A DNA stretch of 64,000 nt, from positions 62,001 to 126,000 of the forward strand of contig SXJP01000017.1 of the NCBI GenBank assembly GCA_005779395.1, read 5' to 3'. A model generated the notes under the pieces. That model did not search any database, was not told the DNA's origin, and saw only the letters and a list, made by a program, of their open reading frames with translations. Source of the stretch: Actinomycetota bacterium. Lineage in GTDB: Bacteria; Actinomycetota; Acidimicrobiia; IMCC26256; PALSA-610. A program made the translations under genes and the position numbers. Positions 7,804 through 16,768 of this stretch are shown here, piece after piece; within the stretch, counting starts at the first letter, position 1, and each line of letters starts with the position of its first letter.

Positions 7804-9993
7804 TCACTCTGACGAAATCGCTACCTCACCGATGATCCCACGGGCACGTAACGAATCGATGTCGCTCTGCGAAATGCCGAGTTCGTCACGCAGGATCACG
7901 TCGTTGTGTTCGCCAAGTGTTGGAGCGGCGGTTCTCCAGAAGCGGTTTGGGCCACCCGAAAGCCGCAGAGGCCAGCGAGGGAACTCTTGATCTCCGACTA
8001 CTTGGTGAGTGATCGGCTCGAAATACTCGCGAGCGATGAGTTGTCGATCCTCGAGTGCCTCGAAGCCTGGTATGACAGCCAAAGCCGGGATACCGGCTGC
8101 CAAGAGTTCTCGCTCGGCCGCGACTTTGTCGCGTTCAATACACCAACTCGCCCGTTGACCCACTGGCATCGAGTCTCTATCGGAGTCGATAGCGATCCAC
8201 TGGTCGTTCCCTGCACACCGAAACACGCCATGATCTCCGCGACGTCCCCCGACATCGCCTTGGGCCTGATACCGAATCACTTGATCGGCAGTAGTAGCGA
8301 CCGCTACTTCTACCATCGGGACTTCGACTAGTTGCCCCTTGCCTGTGCGACGCCGATACTCAATCGCCGCGACGACAGCTAAAGCCGCATGAGCACCCGC
8401 CATCGGATCAACGATGCCGCCAGCTATCACAGGGGGGCCGTTCACATATCCCGTCGCCCAAGCCATACCGGTCATCTGCTCCATCGTCTGAGCAAAGCCT
8501 GGACGATCGCGGAACGGACCGGACAATCCGAATGCCGAAAGTCTCAGCATGATGACTTCTGGCCGAATCGAGTTTAGAACCTCGTAACCGAGTCCGAAGT
8601 CGTCCATTACGCGGGGCGTGAAATTTTCAGTGACGACATCGCCCGTCGCAACGAGGCGCTTCGCAATCGCGACACCGTCTGCACACGTGAGATCGAGTGT
8701 GATGCCACGTTTATTCAGATTCGAGGCGTGGTACAGGGGCGAGCATTCGAGTGCGTCTGCGTGACCGCGCCGTGTCGTGCCGGACATTCGCATACCGTCT
8801 GGTCGTTGGATCGACTCGACTTTGATTACGTCTGCGCCCATTGCAGCTAGCCAACTAGTTGCGCATGGCCCCGCCCAGAAAGCAGTGAAGTCGATGACTC
8901 GCACACCGGCCAGAGGCAAGTCGTTGCCCTCAATCGCCGCGGGCTCATGGCGAGGCCTTTCGGGCCATGGCGCATCTTGGTTGTTCGCCCCAATAGCCGG
9001 AGATGGAGACAAAATTCGATCTCCAGCCCCATGCAACCGAAATGGAGCGCGAGGCCTCAAGAAGTCTTGGCCTGGCTGCTGGACAAATACCTTGCGGTCG
9101 CGCAGGTGATCCGACTCGAGAAGCACTTTGCCGTTCCCGACAACGGCGACCGGAACGCGTTTTGCTACACACGCTTCTTCGATCTCGGCAGCAGTGTGAG
9201 CGAGTGTCCAAGCTTGCAGCGCGTCCTTTACGTCGGCGGCGCGCATGAACCTTCCGAGCATCGTGTGCATTTCGGCATCGTCGAGTAGATCCTCGCGTCC
9301 TGCCGCTGCTAGCAACGCTTTCCAATGCGCCACTGTGTTGGTGGTTATCCCGACGTAGTTGCCATCGCTACACGGTTCGTTGCCGGGGATCATGATGAAC
9401 CGGAATGCCGCCTTGCGACCACCTGGAAAATTCGCGAACAAGGTAGGCATTGTCAGCATCGTCAATTGCAACGTCTCAAGCGTCGAGACGTCTACGGTTT
9501 CGGAGACTCCGGACTCGAGCGCTCTCGGCAAGACAGTTATGGCACCGAGTGCAGCGATGGCGCCTGTGACGTACTCCCCGATACGACCCGCCACCGTCAA
9601 AGGCGCATCGCTCATGTTGCCATGACCGGCGAGTGCGCCACTTCGCGCTTGCAGCACTTCCTCGTTGATATTCAATGAGTTCAAATAACTGTCGGGGCCT
9701 ATGGCACCGAAAGCGCTGATTGAGACAGTGATCAACCCGCCGCTATCTAGCGATCCGTCTTGAATGACGATGTCTGCACCGCGCTCCCATTCGAGTGCGA
9801 CACCACTAATCGAACGTTGGGAACTTCGCAGGTATGCCCAAAGCCGACTACCTAGCCCATCTTTGCGCTGAGGATCACCGAGTGCTGGTTCGAGTCGCGC
9901 TACATCTGCGCCGAGGTCGACCAACAATTTCGCGCAGTACGCGCCAGCAAGGCTTGACGATCGGTCGAGGACTCTTACGTCCGTGTAGATCAT
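7804..9993 (-). CDS. Tandem CaiB/BaiF family CoA-transferase (two fused domains)
   Basis: 729 residues, about twice the length of a single family member. The first copy covers roughly 1-350 and starts VRVLDRSSSLAGAYCAKLLVDLGADVARLEP. The second starts near 357 with VRVIDFTAFWAGPCATSWLAAMGADVIKVE. In the second copy the nucleophile region reads GGIVDPMAGAH with the expected aspartate; the matching place in the first copy reads GRIGEYVTGA, with glutamate instead. The family moves CoA between carboxylic acids or epimerises acyl-CoAs. Only two bases separate its ATG from the OB-fold gene's stop. The asymmetric active sites suggest one catalytic and one structural half, which is inference. Confidence 0.85.
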   Translation of the reverse strand: MIYTDVRVLDRSSSLAGAYCAKLLVDLGADVARLEPALGDPQRKDGLGSRLWAYLRSSQRSISGVALEWERGADIVIQDGSLDSGGLITVSISAFGAIGPDSYLNSLNINEEVLQARSGALAGHGNMSDAPLTVAGRIGEYVTGAIAALGAITVLPRALESGVSETVDVSTLETLQLTMLTMPTLFANFPGGRKAAFRFIMIPGNEPCSDGNYVGITTNTVAHWKALLAAAGREDLLDDAEMHTMLGRFMRAADVKDALQAWTLAHTAAEIEEACVAKRVPVAVVGNGKVLLESDHLRDRKVFVQQPGQDFLRPRAPFRLHGAGDRILSPSPAIGANNQDAPWPERPRHEPAAIEGNDLPLAGVRVIDFTAFWAGPCATSWLAAMGADVIKVESIQRPDGMRMSGTTRRGHADALECSPLYHASNLNKRGITLDLTCADGVAIAKRLVATGDVVTENFTPRVMDDFGLGYEVLNSIRPEVIMLRLSAFGLSGPFRDRPGFAQTMEQMTGMAWATGYVNGPPVIAGGIVDPMAGAHAALAVVAAIEYRRRTGKGQLVEVPMVEVAVATTADQVIRYQAQGDVGGRRGDHGVFRCAGNDQWIAIDSDRDSMPVGQRASWCIERDKVAAERELLAAGIPALAVIPGFEALEDRQLIAREYFEPITHQVVGDQEFPRWPLRLSGGPNRFWRTAAPTLGEHNDVILRDELGISQSDIDSLRARGIIGEVAISSE

Positions 9994-9995
9994 CG

Positions 9996-10439
9996 CTACA
10001 TCTCCGCTGGTTTGAACATCGGCACAATCACGAACTGGCCCGGGACTGTCGCAAACTGCAGCGGCCGGAACACGACCTCGACAGGAGAGTCGATGGATAG
10101 CGGTTCGGGGTCAACATCGACGATGAAACTACAGAGCCGTACATGCGGGTCTTCATCGAGCGCAACTAAGGCCGTGACGAAAGGCACCATGTCCTCGAAT
10201 GCAGGCAGAAAAGGTCGCCGTACAACTGCCCAAGAAAACAACGTCGCACGTCCGCTCACTTGGACCCATTCAAGATCGTTTGAACATGTCGGGCAACTCT
10301 CTTCTGGATACCAAACAAGGACATCGCAGAGCCTGCACCGCGTGATGAGTAGTTCACCCTTCGCCGCGCCGTCAAAAAATGGGGCGAGAAACGGGTTGGA
10401 AACATCGGGTAAAGGAAATGTCTCGCGGGTGATTGCCAT
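9996..10439 (-). CDS. OB-fold nucleic-acid-binding-like protein with rubredoxin-type zinc ribbon (DUF35)
   Basis: 147 residues. The N-terminal zinc ribbon has cysteines at 35, 38, 49 and 52 (CRLC and CPTC), followed by the OB-fold strands GRATLFSWAVVRRPF and the C-terminal VEVVFRPL. DUF35 proteins are partners of thiolase-fold lipid-transfer proteins; in mycobacterial cholesterol side-chain breakdown the DUF35 part of ChsH2 docks the aldolase Ltp2. Here it follows such a thiolase-fold gene by 3 bp, so a complex of the two is very likely. Confidence 0.85.
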   Translation of the reverse strand: MAITRETFPLPDVSNPFLAPFFDGAAKGELLITRCRLCDVLVWYPEESCPTCSNDLEWVQVSGRATLFSWAVVRRPFLPAFEDMVPFVTALVALDEDPHVRLCSFIVDVDPEPLSIDSPVEVVFRPLQFATVPGQFVIVPMFKPAEM

Positions 10440-10442
10440 CTG

Positions 10443-11648
10443 CTAACGATCCGTTCCAAGAACCAGCGTGCTGGCCATATGTCCTGTGTAACCGCCGTAC
10501 ACCCCGACCCGACAGTCTTCGACCTGAGCGCTAGCGCTCCCACGCAACTGTTTCACCAACTCGATGCAATGAGCGATACCGAGCACGTAGGCATGGCTGA
10601 GCAGACCACCGTGCGTGTTATACGGAAGCCGCCCAGAGTCAAAACGTAGATGGCCTTGAAGCGCGAGTTGTCCGGCCTCACCAGGTTCACAAAATCGCAT
10701 ATCTTCAATTTGCATCAATGACACAACCGTAAATGGGTCATAGCAACAAAGCACGTCAACATCACTCGGGCCAAGACCTGCCATCGCGAAGGCGCCTGGG
10801 CTCGAGAAAATTTGTGGTGTCTTGGTGAACTCTCGTTGCTGCGACCAGTTGGTACCCGTGGCCGAGTAGCCCTCGCCGACGCCGAGAACAATTACTGGCG
10901 CCTGCTTGAGATCCCGAGCGCGTTCGGCACTCGTCACTATGAATGCGCCACCGCCGTCGGAGATCGGACAACTGTCATAGAGGCAGAGTGGATCAGCGAG
11001 CATCGGAGCATCCAAGTACTGCTGCATCGTCAGACTCTTGGCATGGAACACGGATCCCGGCGTCAGGTTTGCATGCTCCCTCAATGTCACAGCAAGCGCT
11101 CCGAACTCTTCTCGGCTCGTACTGTGCTCGTGCATATAGCGGCGCATGATCGTTGCGAAATACACAGGCTGAGGGAACCATCCGAACGGAACTTCAAGGT
11201 TTTGCTTGGCGGTCTGAGTCGCATGGACTTCGCCGGGCCCACCAGTCATCTGCGCTCGCTCGCTCGCCCACGCAACCCCAAACACGTTCAGGATGTACGA
11301 CGCTTCGCGGTTAGCGATTGCGCGTGCAGCGACATATGGAACTGTTCCGGCCCACGCCATTCCCCCACCCCAAGGCGTGGTCCACATGTCGTGACTCGTG
11401 CCGAAATGGTCGTGAAATTCTGGCACCCCGAAACCAGGAAATGCTCCTGAGTACGCAAGGCCGTCGATGTCGGTTGGCTGTAAACCGGCATCCTCTATCG
11501 CACGCTCAGCTGCCTTCGCTCCGATCTCGGTAACGCTTCGCCCGCTGACCTTGGTGTATTCGGTTTCCCCGATACCGACGATGGCGACCTTGCCATTTAT
11601 GTCGTCGAGGGACACAGCGTGTCCCCATGCGGATCGAGTCATAGGCAT
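10443..11648 (-). CDS. Thiolase-fold lipid-transfer protein (SCP-x/Ltp2-like), nucleophilic Cys absent
   Basis: 401 residues with the thiolase N-terminal pattern VAIVGIGETEYTK and the C-terminal NTHGGLLSHAYVLG. Where true thiolases have a reactive cysteine this one reads TTPWGGGMAW (Trp93), so ordinary Claisen chemistry is unlikely. The family includes Ltp2-type retro-aldolases that cleave acyl-CoA side chains of steroids. It heads the minus-strand run ending at 1838 and is divergent from the amidohydrolase at 11703, with 54 bp between them. Substrate unknown; the aldolase idea is inference from the missing cysteine and the DUF35 partner. Confidence 0.82.
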   Translation of the reverse strand: MPMTRSAWGHAVSLDDINGKVAIVGIGETEYTKVSGRSVTEIGAKAAERAIEDAGLQPTDIDGLAYSGAFPGFGVPEFHDHFGTSHDMWTTPWGGGMAWAGTVPYVAARAIANREASYILNVFGVAWASERAQMTGGPGEVHATQTAKQNLEVPFGWFPQPVYFATIMRRYMHEHSTSREEFGALAVTLREHANLTPGSVFHAKSLTMQQYLDAPMLADPLCLYDSCPISDGGGAFIVTSAERARDLKQAPVIVLGVGEGYSATGTNWSQQREFTKTPQIFSSPGAFAMAGLGPSDVDVLCCYDPFTVVSLMQIEDMRFCEPGEAGQLALQGHLRFDSGRLPYNTHGGLLSHAYVLGIAHCIELVKQLRGSASAQVEDCRVGVYGGYTGHMASTLVLGTDR

Positions 11649-11702
11649 CGCAAACTAACGCCCGATCTGACAACGTGTCCCGTCTGGCGATACGTTCCCG
11701 CC

Positions 11703-12572
11703 ATGACTTACTCAAGCTCAATCGGCGCCATAGATCTGATGCTCGGATTTCCGATCGACGATAGGCGTGCTCACTATGAGTTCATGAAGCCGATGCTCCA
11801 CGACAAGGAGTCGAAGGAAGACTTCGAGTTTCCAGCGCAATACATGTTCAAGGAGCCGCCGCACTTCGCGGAGAAGGCCGACAAGATCAGCCACTTGGTC
11901 GACCTCATGGACGAACATGGAATCGCCAAGGGCATGGTCGGAGTCAACTCCGATGATGACCTTGGGCACCAAGCTGTCAAACGCCACCCCAATCGATTCT
12001 TCGGAAGCCTTGAAGTGAATCCCAACGATGGCATGAAGGCCGTGCGCCGACTCGTGCGTGCTTATGAGGAACTCGGGATCAAGGCAGCTACAGCCTTTCC
12101 TGCAGGGATGAACCCGCAGGTGCCGATCAACGACAAGAAGTTCTTCCCGCTGTACGCGAAGTGTGTCGAACTCGATATCCCGATCTGCGTGTGCGCCGGT
12201 GTGCCGGGACCGCGATTGCCGTATGAGCCGCAATACGTCGGTCACATCGATGAAGTCTGCTGGTATTTTCCTGAACTGAAGTTTGTCACACGACACGGCT
12301 GCGAACCGTGGGCCGACTTGGCAGTGAAGCTGATGCTCAAATGGCCGAATCTGTACTACTCCACGAGCGCTTTCGCTCCTAAGCACTATCCGTCCGAAGT
12401 CATCAACTTCGCGAACACACGCGGCGCCGACAAAGTCATGTACGCGGGCTACTTCCCGATGGGACTCAGTCTCGAGCGCATCTTCGCAGAGATGCCGAAT
12501 GTTCCATTCCGCGATCACGTATGGCCGAAGTTCCTTCGCGAAAATGCGGAAAGGGTTTTCAAACTCACGTAG
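11703..12572 (+). CDS. Amidohydrolase 2 family metal-dependent hydrolase
   Basis: 289 residues from the ATG at 11703; a longer reading from 11619 would run back into the divergent gene and add a basic tail not seen in the family. The protein starts SSIGAIDLMLGFPIDD, the beta-1 strand of the amidohydrolase_2 barrel (here IDLMLGF where many members have D-x-H). Other conserved parts are FFGSLEVNPNDG, TRHGCEPWADLAVKLM and VMYAGYFPMG near the end, where the family usually has a catalytic aspartate. Members include decarboxylases and hydrolases such as the ACMSD group. It is followed 30 bp later by an AMACR-like gene, so both probably work on an acyl or carboxylic acid substrate. The weak metal ligands leave activity uncertain. 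Confidence 0.75.
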   Translation: MTYSSSIGAIDLMLGFPIDDRRAHYEFMKPMLHDKESKEDFEFPAQYMFKEPPHFAEKADKISHLVDLMDEHGIAKGMVGVNSDDDLGHQAVKRHPNRFFGSLEVNPNDGMKAVRRLVRAYEELGIKAATAFPAGMNPQVPINDKKFFPLYAKCVELDIPICVCAGVPGPRLPYEPQYVGHIDEVCWYFPELKFVTRHGCEPWADLAVKLMLKWPNLYYSTSAFAPKHYPSEVINFANTRGADKVMYAGYFPMGLSLERIFAEMPNVPFRDHVWPKFLRENAERVFKLT

Positions 12573-12602
12573 GACTTCCGCACGCGACTCGGAGTAGGAA
12601 TA

Positions 12603-13808
12603 ATGGTCGTTTTCGAAGAACAGAGCGCGATCCGCAAGGGACCGCTCAACGGTATTCGGGTACTTGAGCTACCGAACATCGGGCCATTGCAGCACGCGGG
12701 GATGATGCTCGCCGACCTTGGAGCAGAGGTCTTGCGCCTCGACCGGAAATCGCACGTCGACACTGGAAGTGGCATGCAAGGTCCGTATAGCTCGATCTCG
12801 GTACTTGATCGTGGCCGTCGCAGCGCAGGCATAGATCTAAAGCACGCCGAAGCACCTTCCTTGGTTGCAAAACTCGTGCTGAACGCTGACGTGTTGATCG
12901 AAGGGTTTCGACCTGGCGTGGCAGAACGACTCGGCGTTGGTCCTGAGCCAATGATGGCAGCGAACCCCCGCCTGGTATACGGGCGCATGACCGGCTGGGG
13001 ACAGAACGGACCAATGGCAAACGATGTAGGCCACGACATCAACTACATCTCGGTGGCCGGAGTGCTTTCTCACATTGGCATGGCAGGAGGGCCGCCTGTC
13101 CCCCCAATAAATCTGATCGGAGACTTCGGTGGGGGGTCCATGCTGCTAGTCGTCGGTATTCTCGCTGCGCTAGTCGAACGTTCAATCAGCGGCAACGGCC
13201 AGGTAGTAGACGCTGCGATGGTCGACGGAAGCGCAATGTTGATGTCAGTGTTTTTCGCTCTCGATCAGATTGGTGTCTGGAGTGACCGCGGCACAAACCT
13301 CCTCGACGGCGGTGCGCACTTTTATGGCGTCTACGAGTGCGCTGATGGCGAGTTTGTAAGTCTCGCTGCATTCGAACCACAGTTCTACGCGAACTTCGTA
13401 GAGATGGTCGCCAGCTTGGACATAGATGGATTGAGGGCAGACGACCTTCGACTCGACGCCCAAATGGACAAAGCCAACTGGCCTGCCCTAAAGGTCCAGG
13501 TCGCGAAAATGTTTCGGAAGAAATCGCGAGACGAGTGGGTTGCATTCTTCGCCGGACATGAAATCTGTTTCGCGCCTGTGCTCTCGATGACCGAGGCGAT
13601 TACTAACACACACAATGTTGAGCGCGAGACGTTTGTGACCGTCGACGGAATTGCGCAACCCGCGCCAGCACCGCGATTTTCGAGAACGCCGGGAGCGATC
13701 CATAATCCACCACGGCCAGCTGGTGCCGACAGCGAGTCTGCGTATTCAGATTGGGGAATTAGTGCTACCGAATTTGCGCGACTTCATTCGGTCGGCGTAA
13801 TCGCTTAG
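12603..13808 (+). CDS. CaiB/BaiF CoA-transferase family, alpha-methylacyl-CoA racemase-like
   Basis: 401 residues. GHDINY (His144) and GDFGGGSM (Asp174) match the His/Asp pair of alpha-methylacyl-CoA racemase, which removes the alpha proton of 2-methyl-branched acyl-CoAs so that beta-oxidation can proceed. The early FRPGVAERLG and RLVYGRMTGWGQNGP are general family motifs. GGAG lies shortly before the start. Racemases of this type are needed for sterol side chains and pristanic-acid-like substrates, which fits the lipid-transfer proteins nearby. A CoA-transferase role cannot be excluded. Confidence 0.85.
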   Translation: MVVFEEQSAIRKGPLNGIRVLELPNIGPLQHAGMMLADLGAEVLRLDRKSHVDTGSGMQGPYSSISVLDRGRRSAGIDLKHAEAPSLVAKLVLNADVLIEGFRPGVAERLGVGPEPMMAANPRLVYGRMTGWGQNGPMANDVGHDINYISVAGVLSHIGMAGGPPVPPINLIGDFGGGSMLLVVGILAALVERSISGNGQVVDAAMVDGSAMLMSVFFALDQIGVWSDRGTNLLDGGAHFYGVYECADGEFVSLAAFEPQFYANFVEMVASLDIDGLRADDLRLDAQMDKANWPALKVQVAKMFRKKSRDEWVAFFAGHEICFAPVLSMTEAITNTHNVERETFVTVDGIAQPAPAPRFSRTPGAIHNPPRPAGADSESAYSDWGISATEFARLHSVGVIA

Positions 13809-13844
13809 CGTCTAGGTACTTGATCACAACCGAAAGTTGCCAAA

Positions 13845-14246
13845 ATGCCAATCTTGTTTGGTTGGGGAAAAACCACAGTGAGAGACCACGGCGAGTGCAT
13901 CGCAGCGACATGCCCGCGATGTCACAACAGTGTCATACTCCACCACGTTCAGCTCACAGTTTGGTTCACGTTGTTTTTCATTCCTGTCATTCCGTACAAA
14001 CGCAAGCGCATGTTGATGTGCGACATTTGCCGTTGGTCACGCGATATTCCAGCATCGGCCGCAGTCGCCTCTGACGAGATGAATGCGATTACTGCTAACT
14101 GGCGCAGTGGGACCATGACCGAATCGGACTACGCGCAAAGCGTTGATGCGTATTGGTCTTTCGTCTCAAATGACGGACAGCGAACCCAAAGTCGGCCATC
14201 AGAATCAGATGTCGAACAGAACGAGACGTTCAACCCTGACGCGTAG
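13845..14246 (+). CDS. Small zinc-ribbon protein (zinc_ribbon_15-like)
   Basis: 133 residues. Two CxxC pairs, Cys23/Cys26 and Cys59/Cys62, flank a hydrophobic segment WFTLFFIPVIPYKRKR, the layout of the zinc_ribbon_15 family found in many Actinobacteria. The C-terminal 70 residues are polar and low in complexity. It follows the racemase-like gene by 36 bp. Its last 42 bp overlap the 3' end of the convergent ABC ATPase gene. The function of the family is unknown. Confidence 0.65.
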   Translation: MPILFGWGKTTVRDHGECIAATCPRCHNSVILHHVQLTVWFTLFFIPVIPYKRKRMLMCDICRWSRDIPASAAVASDEMNAITANWRSGTMTESDYAQSVDAYWSFVSNDGQRTQSRPSESDVEQNETFNPDA

Positions 14247-15215
14247 GCGCACCATCGTCCCTACAGCAACAGGTTCATCACTCGATACTGCCAGCACAGC
14301 GCGATCGGTACCTTCTACCTCGATCTTGAGGTAGTCGCGGTTTGGGCGGACGGCGCACACTCGAGCGCTCCACTCTCCATCGGGATCGAGAGTCACGGCA
14401 GAAGGCGGGACCGAGAGGCGTACCGTTCTGTCTGCGCCAGGACTAGTCACTGGCCCCCAGGGCGTCAGAAGCTCGCCGTCGCACCTCTCGACAGTTGTCG
14501 CCGACGGGTTTCCTATGAAATCGCTCACCCATTCGTCTGCCGGAGCACGCCACACGTCGGCTGGTGTCCCTTGCTGCACGACCGATCCTTCCCGCATGAG
14601 CACGACCGTGTCGGCAAGCAAAAAGGCTTCGTCGTGATCGTGCGTTACGACAATCGAGGCCAAACCTGACGAAGACAAGCTCCGGCGGAGATCAACAGCT
14701 AGGCGCTCGCGGAGCAGTCGGTCGAGAGAGCCCAATGGCTCGTCCAACAACAGCAGTCGCGGATCGGATGCGAGAGCGCGAGCCAATGCGACGCGTTGGC
14801 GCTCTCCGCCAGACAACTCGCCGACGCTCCGATGTTCCATTCCGACAAGACCGACATCTTCGAGCAATCGAGAAACGGTCGCCCGAGCTTGATCTTTGTC
14901 CACGTTGCGCACGCGTAGCGGATACCCAATGTTGCCCGCTACATCAAGGTTCGGAAATAGAGCTAGGTCCTGGAACATCACGCCGAAACCGCGCCGCGCT
15001 ACGTCCATCCCGGCAAGGTCGATGTCGTCAAATTTGATCGACCCTCCGCAAATCGGCTCGATGCCAGCGATGGCTCGTAGCAATGAAGTCTTGCCGCTAC
15101 CGCTTGGCCCCAACAACGCCAACGTCTCTCCATTACCAACGGTCAAATTCACGTTCTTACAAGCACGAGTATCGCCGCGCATCACGGACACGTCTAAGAC
15201 TTCGAGCGCGCTCAC
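14205..15215 (-). CDS. Thiamine-type ABC transporter, ATP-binding protein
   Basis: 336 residues from a GTG at 15215 that overlaps the permease stop (GTGA). The open frame extends much further upstream but only through the permease gene. Walker A is GPSGSGKT at about 36-43; LSGGERQRVALA is the signature; LLLLDEPLG is Walker B; VVTHDHDEA is the switch histidine. The last 100 residues form a TOBE-like domain as in Fe3+/thiamine/sulfate importers. It is the last gene of the TPP-riboswitch operon, so thiamine or a precursor is the likely cargo (ThiQ role). Its 3' end overlaps the convergent zinc-ribbon gene by 42 bp. Confidence 0.87.
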   Translation of the reverse strand: MSALEVLDVSVMRGDTRACKNVNLTVGNGETLALLGPSGSGKTSLLRAIAGIEPICGGSIKFDDIDLAGMDVARRGFGVMFQDLALFPNLDVAGNIGYPLRVRNVDKDQARATVSRLLEDVGLVGMEHRSVGELSGGERQRVALARALASDPRLLLLDEPLGSLDRLLRERLAVDLRRSLSSSGLASIVVTHDHDEAFLLADTVVLMREGSVVQQGTPADVWRAPADEWVSDFIGNPSATTVERCDGELLTPWGPVTSPGADRTVRLSVPPSAVTLDPDGEWSARVCAVRPNRDYLKIEVEGTDRAVLAVSSDEPVAVGTMVRLRVRVERLVLFDI

Positions 15216-16768
15216 CGGATCCCCAGAGTCGTGAGTTTGTCGATCACCAACATGAGCAAGGTCGTACTCAGGGCCAGCGAGAGCGCGAGGCCGAACGCTG
15301 CGAGCCGCGCTGTCTCTCCAGGCACACTCAATAACCGCCCAATAGCAAACGGCGCCGTAGCGGTTCCCGAGCGGCCTAGCAATGCTGTCGCACCGAACTC
15401 GCCGATTGAGATCGCCGCAGCAAACCCTGCGGCGACGCCTAGCGATGGTGCGACCAACGAAAGTTCGATGTTCCAAAACACCTTCGCTCGGGTTGCGCCA
15501 AGCGTTGCCGCTGCTTCACGCAAGCCTGGGGCAACTCCCCGTATTGCGGGCGTTAACACCCAGACAACAATGGGTACCGCGACGGCGGCGTGCGCGAGTG
15601 GAACGACGTAATAGAAATCGCGGAGACGCAACGGTGCTTCATCGAACGTGATCAAGTAGCCGTATCCGAGCGTTACAGCCGACACACCCAGCGGCAACAT
15701 CAGCAGACCATCGAGCAGGCGAAGACCGCGACTCGCCTTAGCCAATGCGAATGCTGTCGCGCCACCGATTACGACCGCAACAAACGTCGCGGCAATCGCA
15801 TAGTGAAATGAGGTTCCTAGCGAAGCAAGCGGATCGACACCAAGTGGCAACTCATCACTCGTGAGAGCACGCCACCAGTTAAGGGTCCACTGTCCTCGAC
15901 GGAAGAAAACCTGGCAAGCAAGTGTCCCTAACGGTATCGCCACTAAGCACATGCCCATCAATGCTGCGAGACCTGGGACAACTACACCAACGGCCCGTTG
16001 CCGTGTCTGAACTGTCGTCAGGTCGACAACCGGATTTCGTGAGAATCGCCGACTGAGACTGAGCGCCGCTCCGACGACAAACAGTTGGACGACAGCGAGC
16101 GCACCAGCTTTGTCAAATTGCAACGTACGGCTCAGTCGGTATATCTCCGTCTCGATCGTGCCCTGCCTGTAATCACCGAGGACTAGCACAACACCGAAGC
16201 TCGTAAGTGAGAACAGAAACGTGAGAATCGCGCTGGACGCGATTGCCGGAGCCAGCCGTGCCAGAGTAACTGTTCGCCACGCGAAGAACCGCGAAGCGCC
16301 GAGTGTGCGCGCAGCGTCTCCTGTACCTGGTTCGATACCAGCCCATGCGTTACCAACGATGCGGACGACTACTGCAACATTGAAGGCCGCATGGGAGAGC
16401 ACAATCGGTAAGAGCCCGCGATCAAAGATTGTCGAAAACGCTAAAGCCATCACAAGTGTCGGCAGCACGAAAGCTGTCGTCATAAATGATCTGACAAGAC
16501 TGGCGCCCCACCACGGACGACTCGTAGACCAAGCGGCCGGTAACCCGATTATCAGTGTCGCAAGCGTTGACACCGCCGCTTGGACGACGGTGAACGTCAC
16601 AAGTGATCTACTTCGATCGCTCCCAAATATGTCGACGATCGCGCCGAGGTCAAGCGAGCCGTCGATGACGAACCCGCGCTTCAATATTGCTACGAGTGGC
16701 CATGCGACAAACATGAACGCGAACAACGCTGGCAGTCCAGCGAGCGCCACTCGCGTCCGGAAATTCAC
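15212..16768 (-). CDS. Thiamine-type ABC transporter, fused double permease (ThiP-like)
   Basis: 518 residues with two permease modules, each with about six membrane segments. The two EAA loops read AARTLGASRFFAWRTVTL in the first half and AAATLGATRAKVFWNIEL in the second. This fused layout is that of ThiP and the ferric-iron permease SfuB. Its ATG overlaps the stop of the binding-protein gene (ATGA), and its stop overlaps the ATPase start. The riboswitch upstream makes thiamine the best substrate call. Confidence 0.87.
   Translation of the reverse strand: MNFRTRVALAGLPALFAFMFVAWPLVAILKRGFVIDGSLDLGAIVDIFGSDRSRSLVTFTVVQAAVSTLATLIIGLPAAWSTSRPWWGASLVRSFMTTAFVLPTLVMALAFSTIFDRGLLPIVLSHAAFNVAVVVRIVGNAWAGIEPGTGDAARTLGASRFFAWRTVTLARLAPAIASSAILTFLFSLTSFGVVLVLGDYRQGTIETEIYRLSRTLQFDKAGALAVVQLFVVGAALSLSRRFSRNPVVDLTTVQTRQRAVGVVVPGLAALMGMCLVAIPLGTLACQVFFRRGQWTLNWWRALTSDELPLGVDPLASLGTSFHYAIAATFVAVVIGGATAFALAKASRGLRLLDGLLMLPLGVSAVTLGYGYLITFDEAPLRLRDFYYVVPLAHAAVAVPIVVWVLTPAIRGVAPGLREAAATLGATRAKVFWNIELSLVAPSLGVAAGFAAAISIGEFGATALLGRSGTATAPFAIGRLLSVPGETARLAAFGLALSLALSTTLLMLVIDKLTTLGIR

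Noticed and set aside
9148..9162. AACGCGTT inside the double CoA-transferase gene as an operator
   Set aside because: It is within coding sequence, lacks the outer T and A, and is far from any start.
10812..11450. Open frame of 212 codons on the plus strand
   Set aside because: Antisense to the thiolase-fold gene with no motif of its own.
11718..12518. Open frame of 266 codons on the minus strand
   Set aside because: It is exactly antisense to the amidohydrolase at 11703 and shows no family motif or ribosome site.
15216..15476. Upstream extension of the thiamine ABC ATPase by 87 codons
   Set aside because: The extra protein is arginine-rich antisense-like translation of the permease gene region; the GTG at 15215 overlaps the permease stop as in the rest of the operon.
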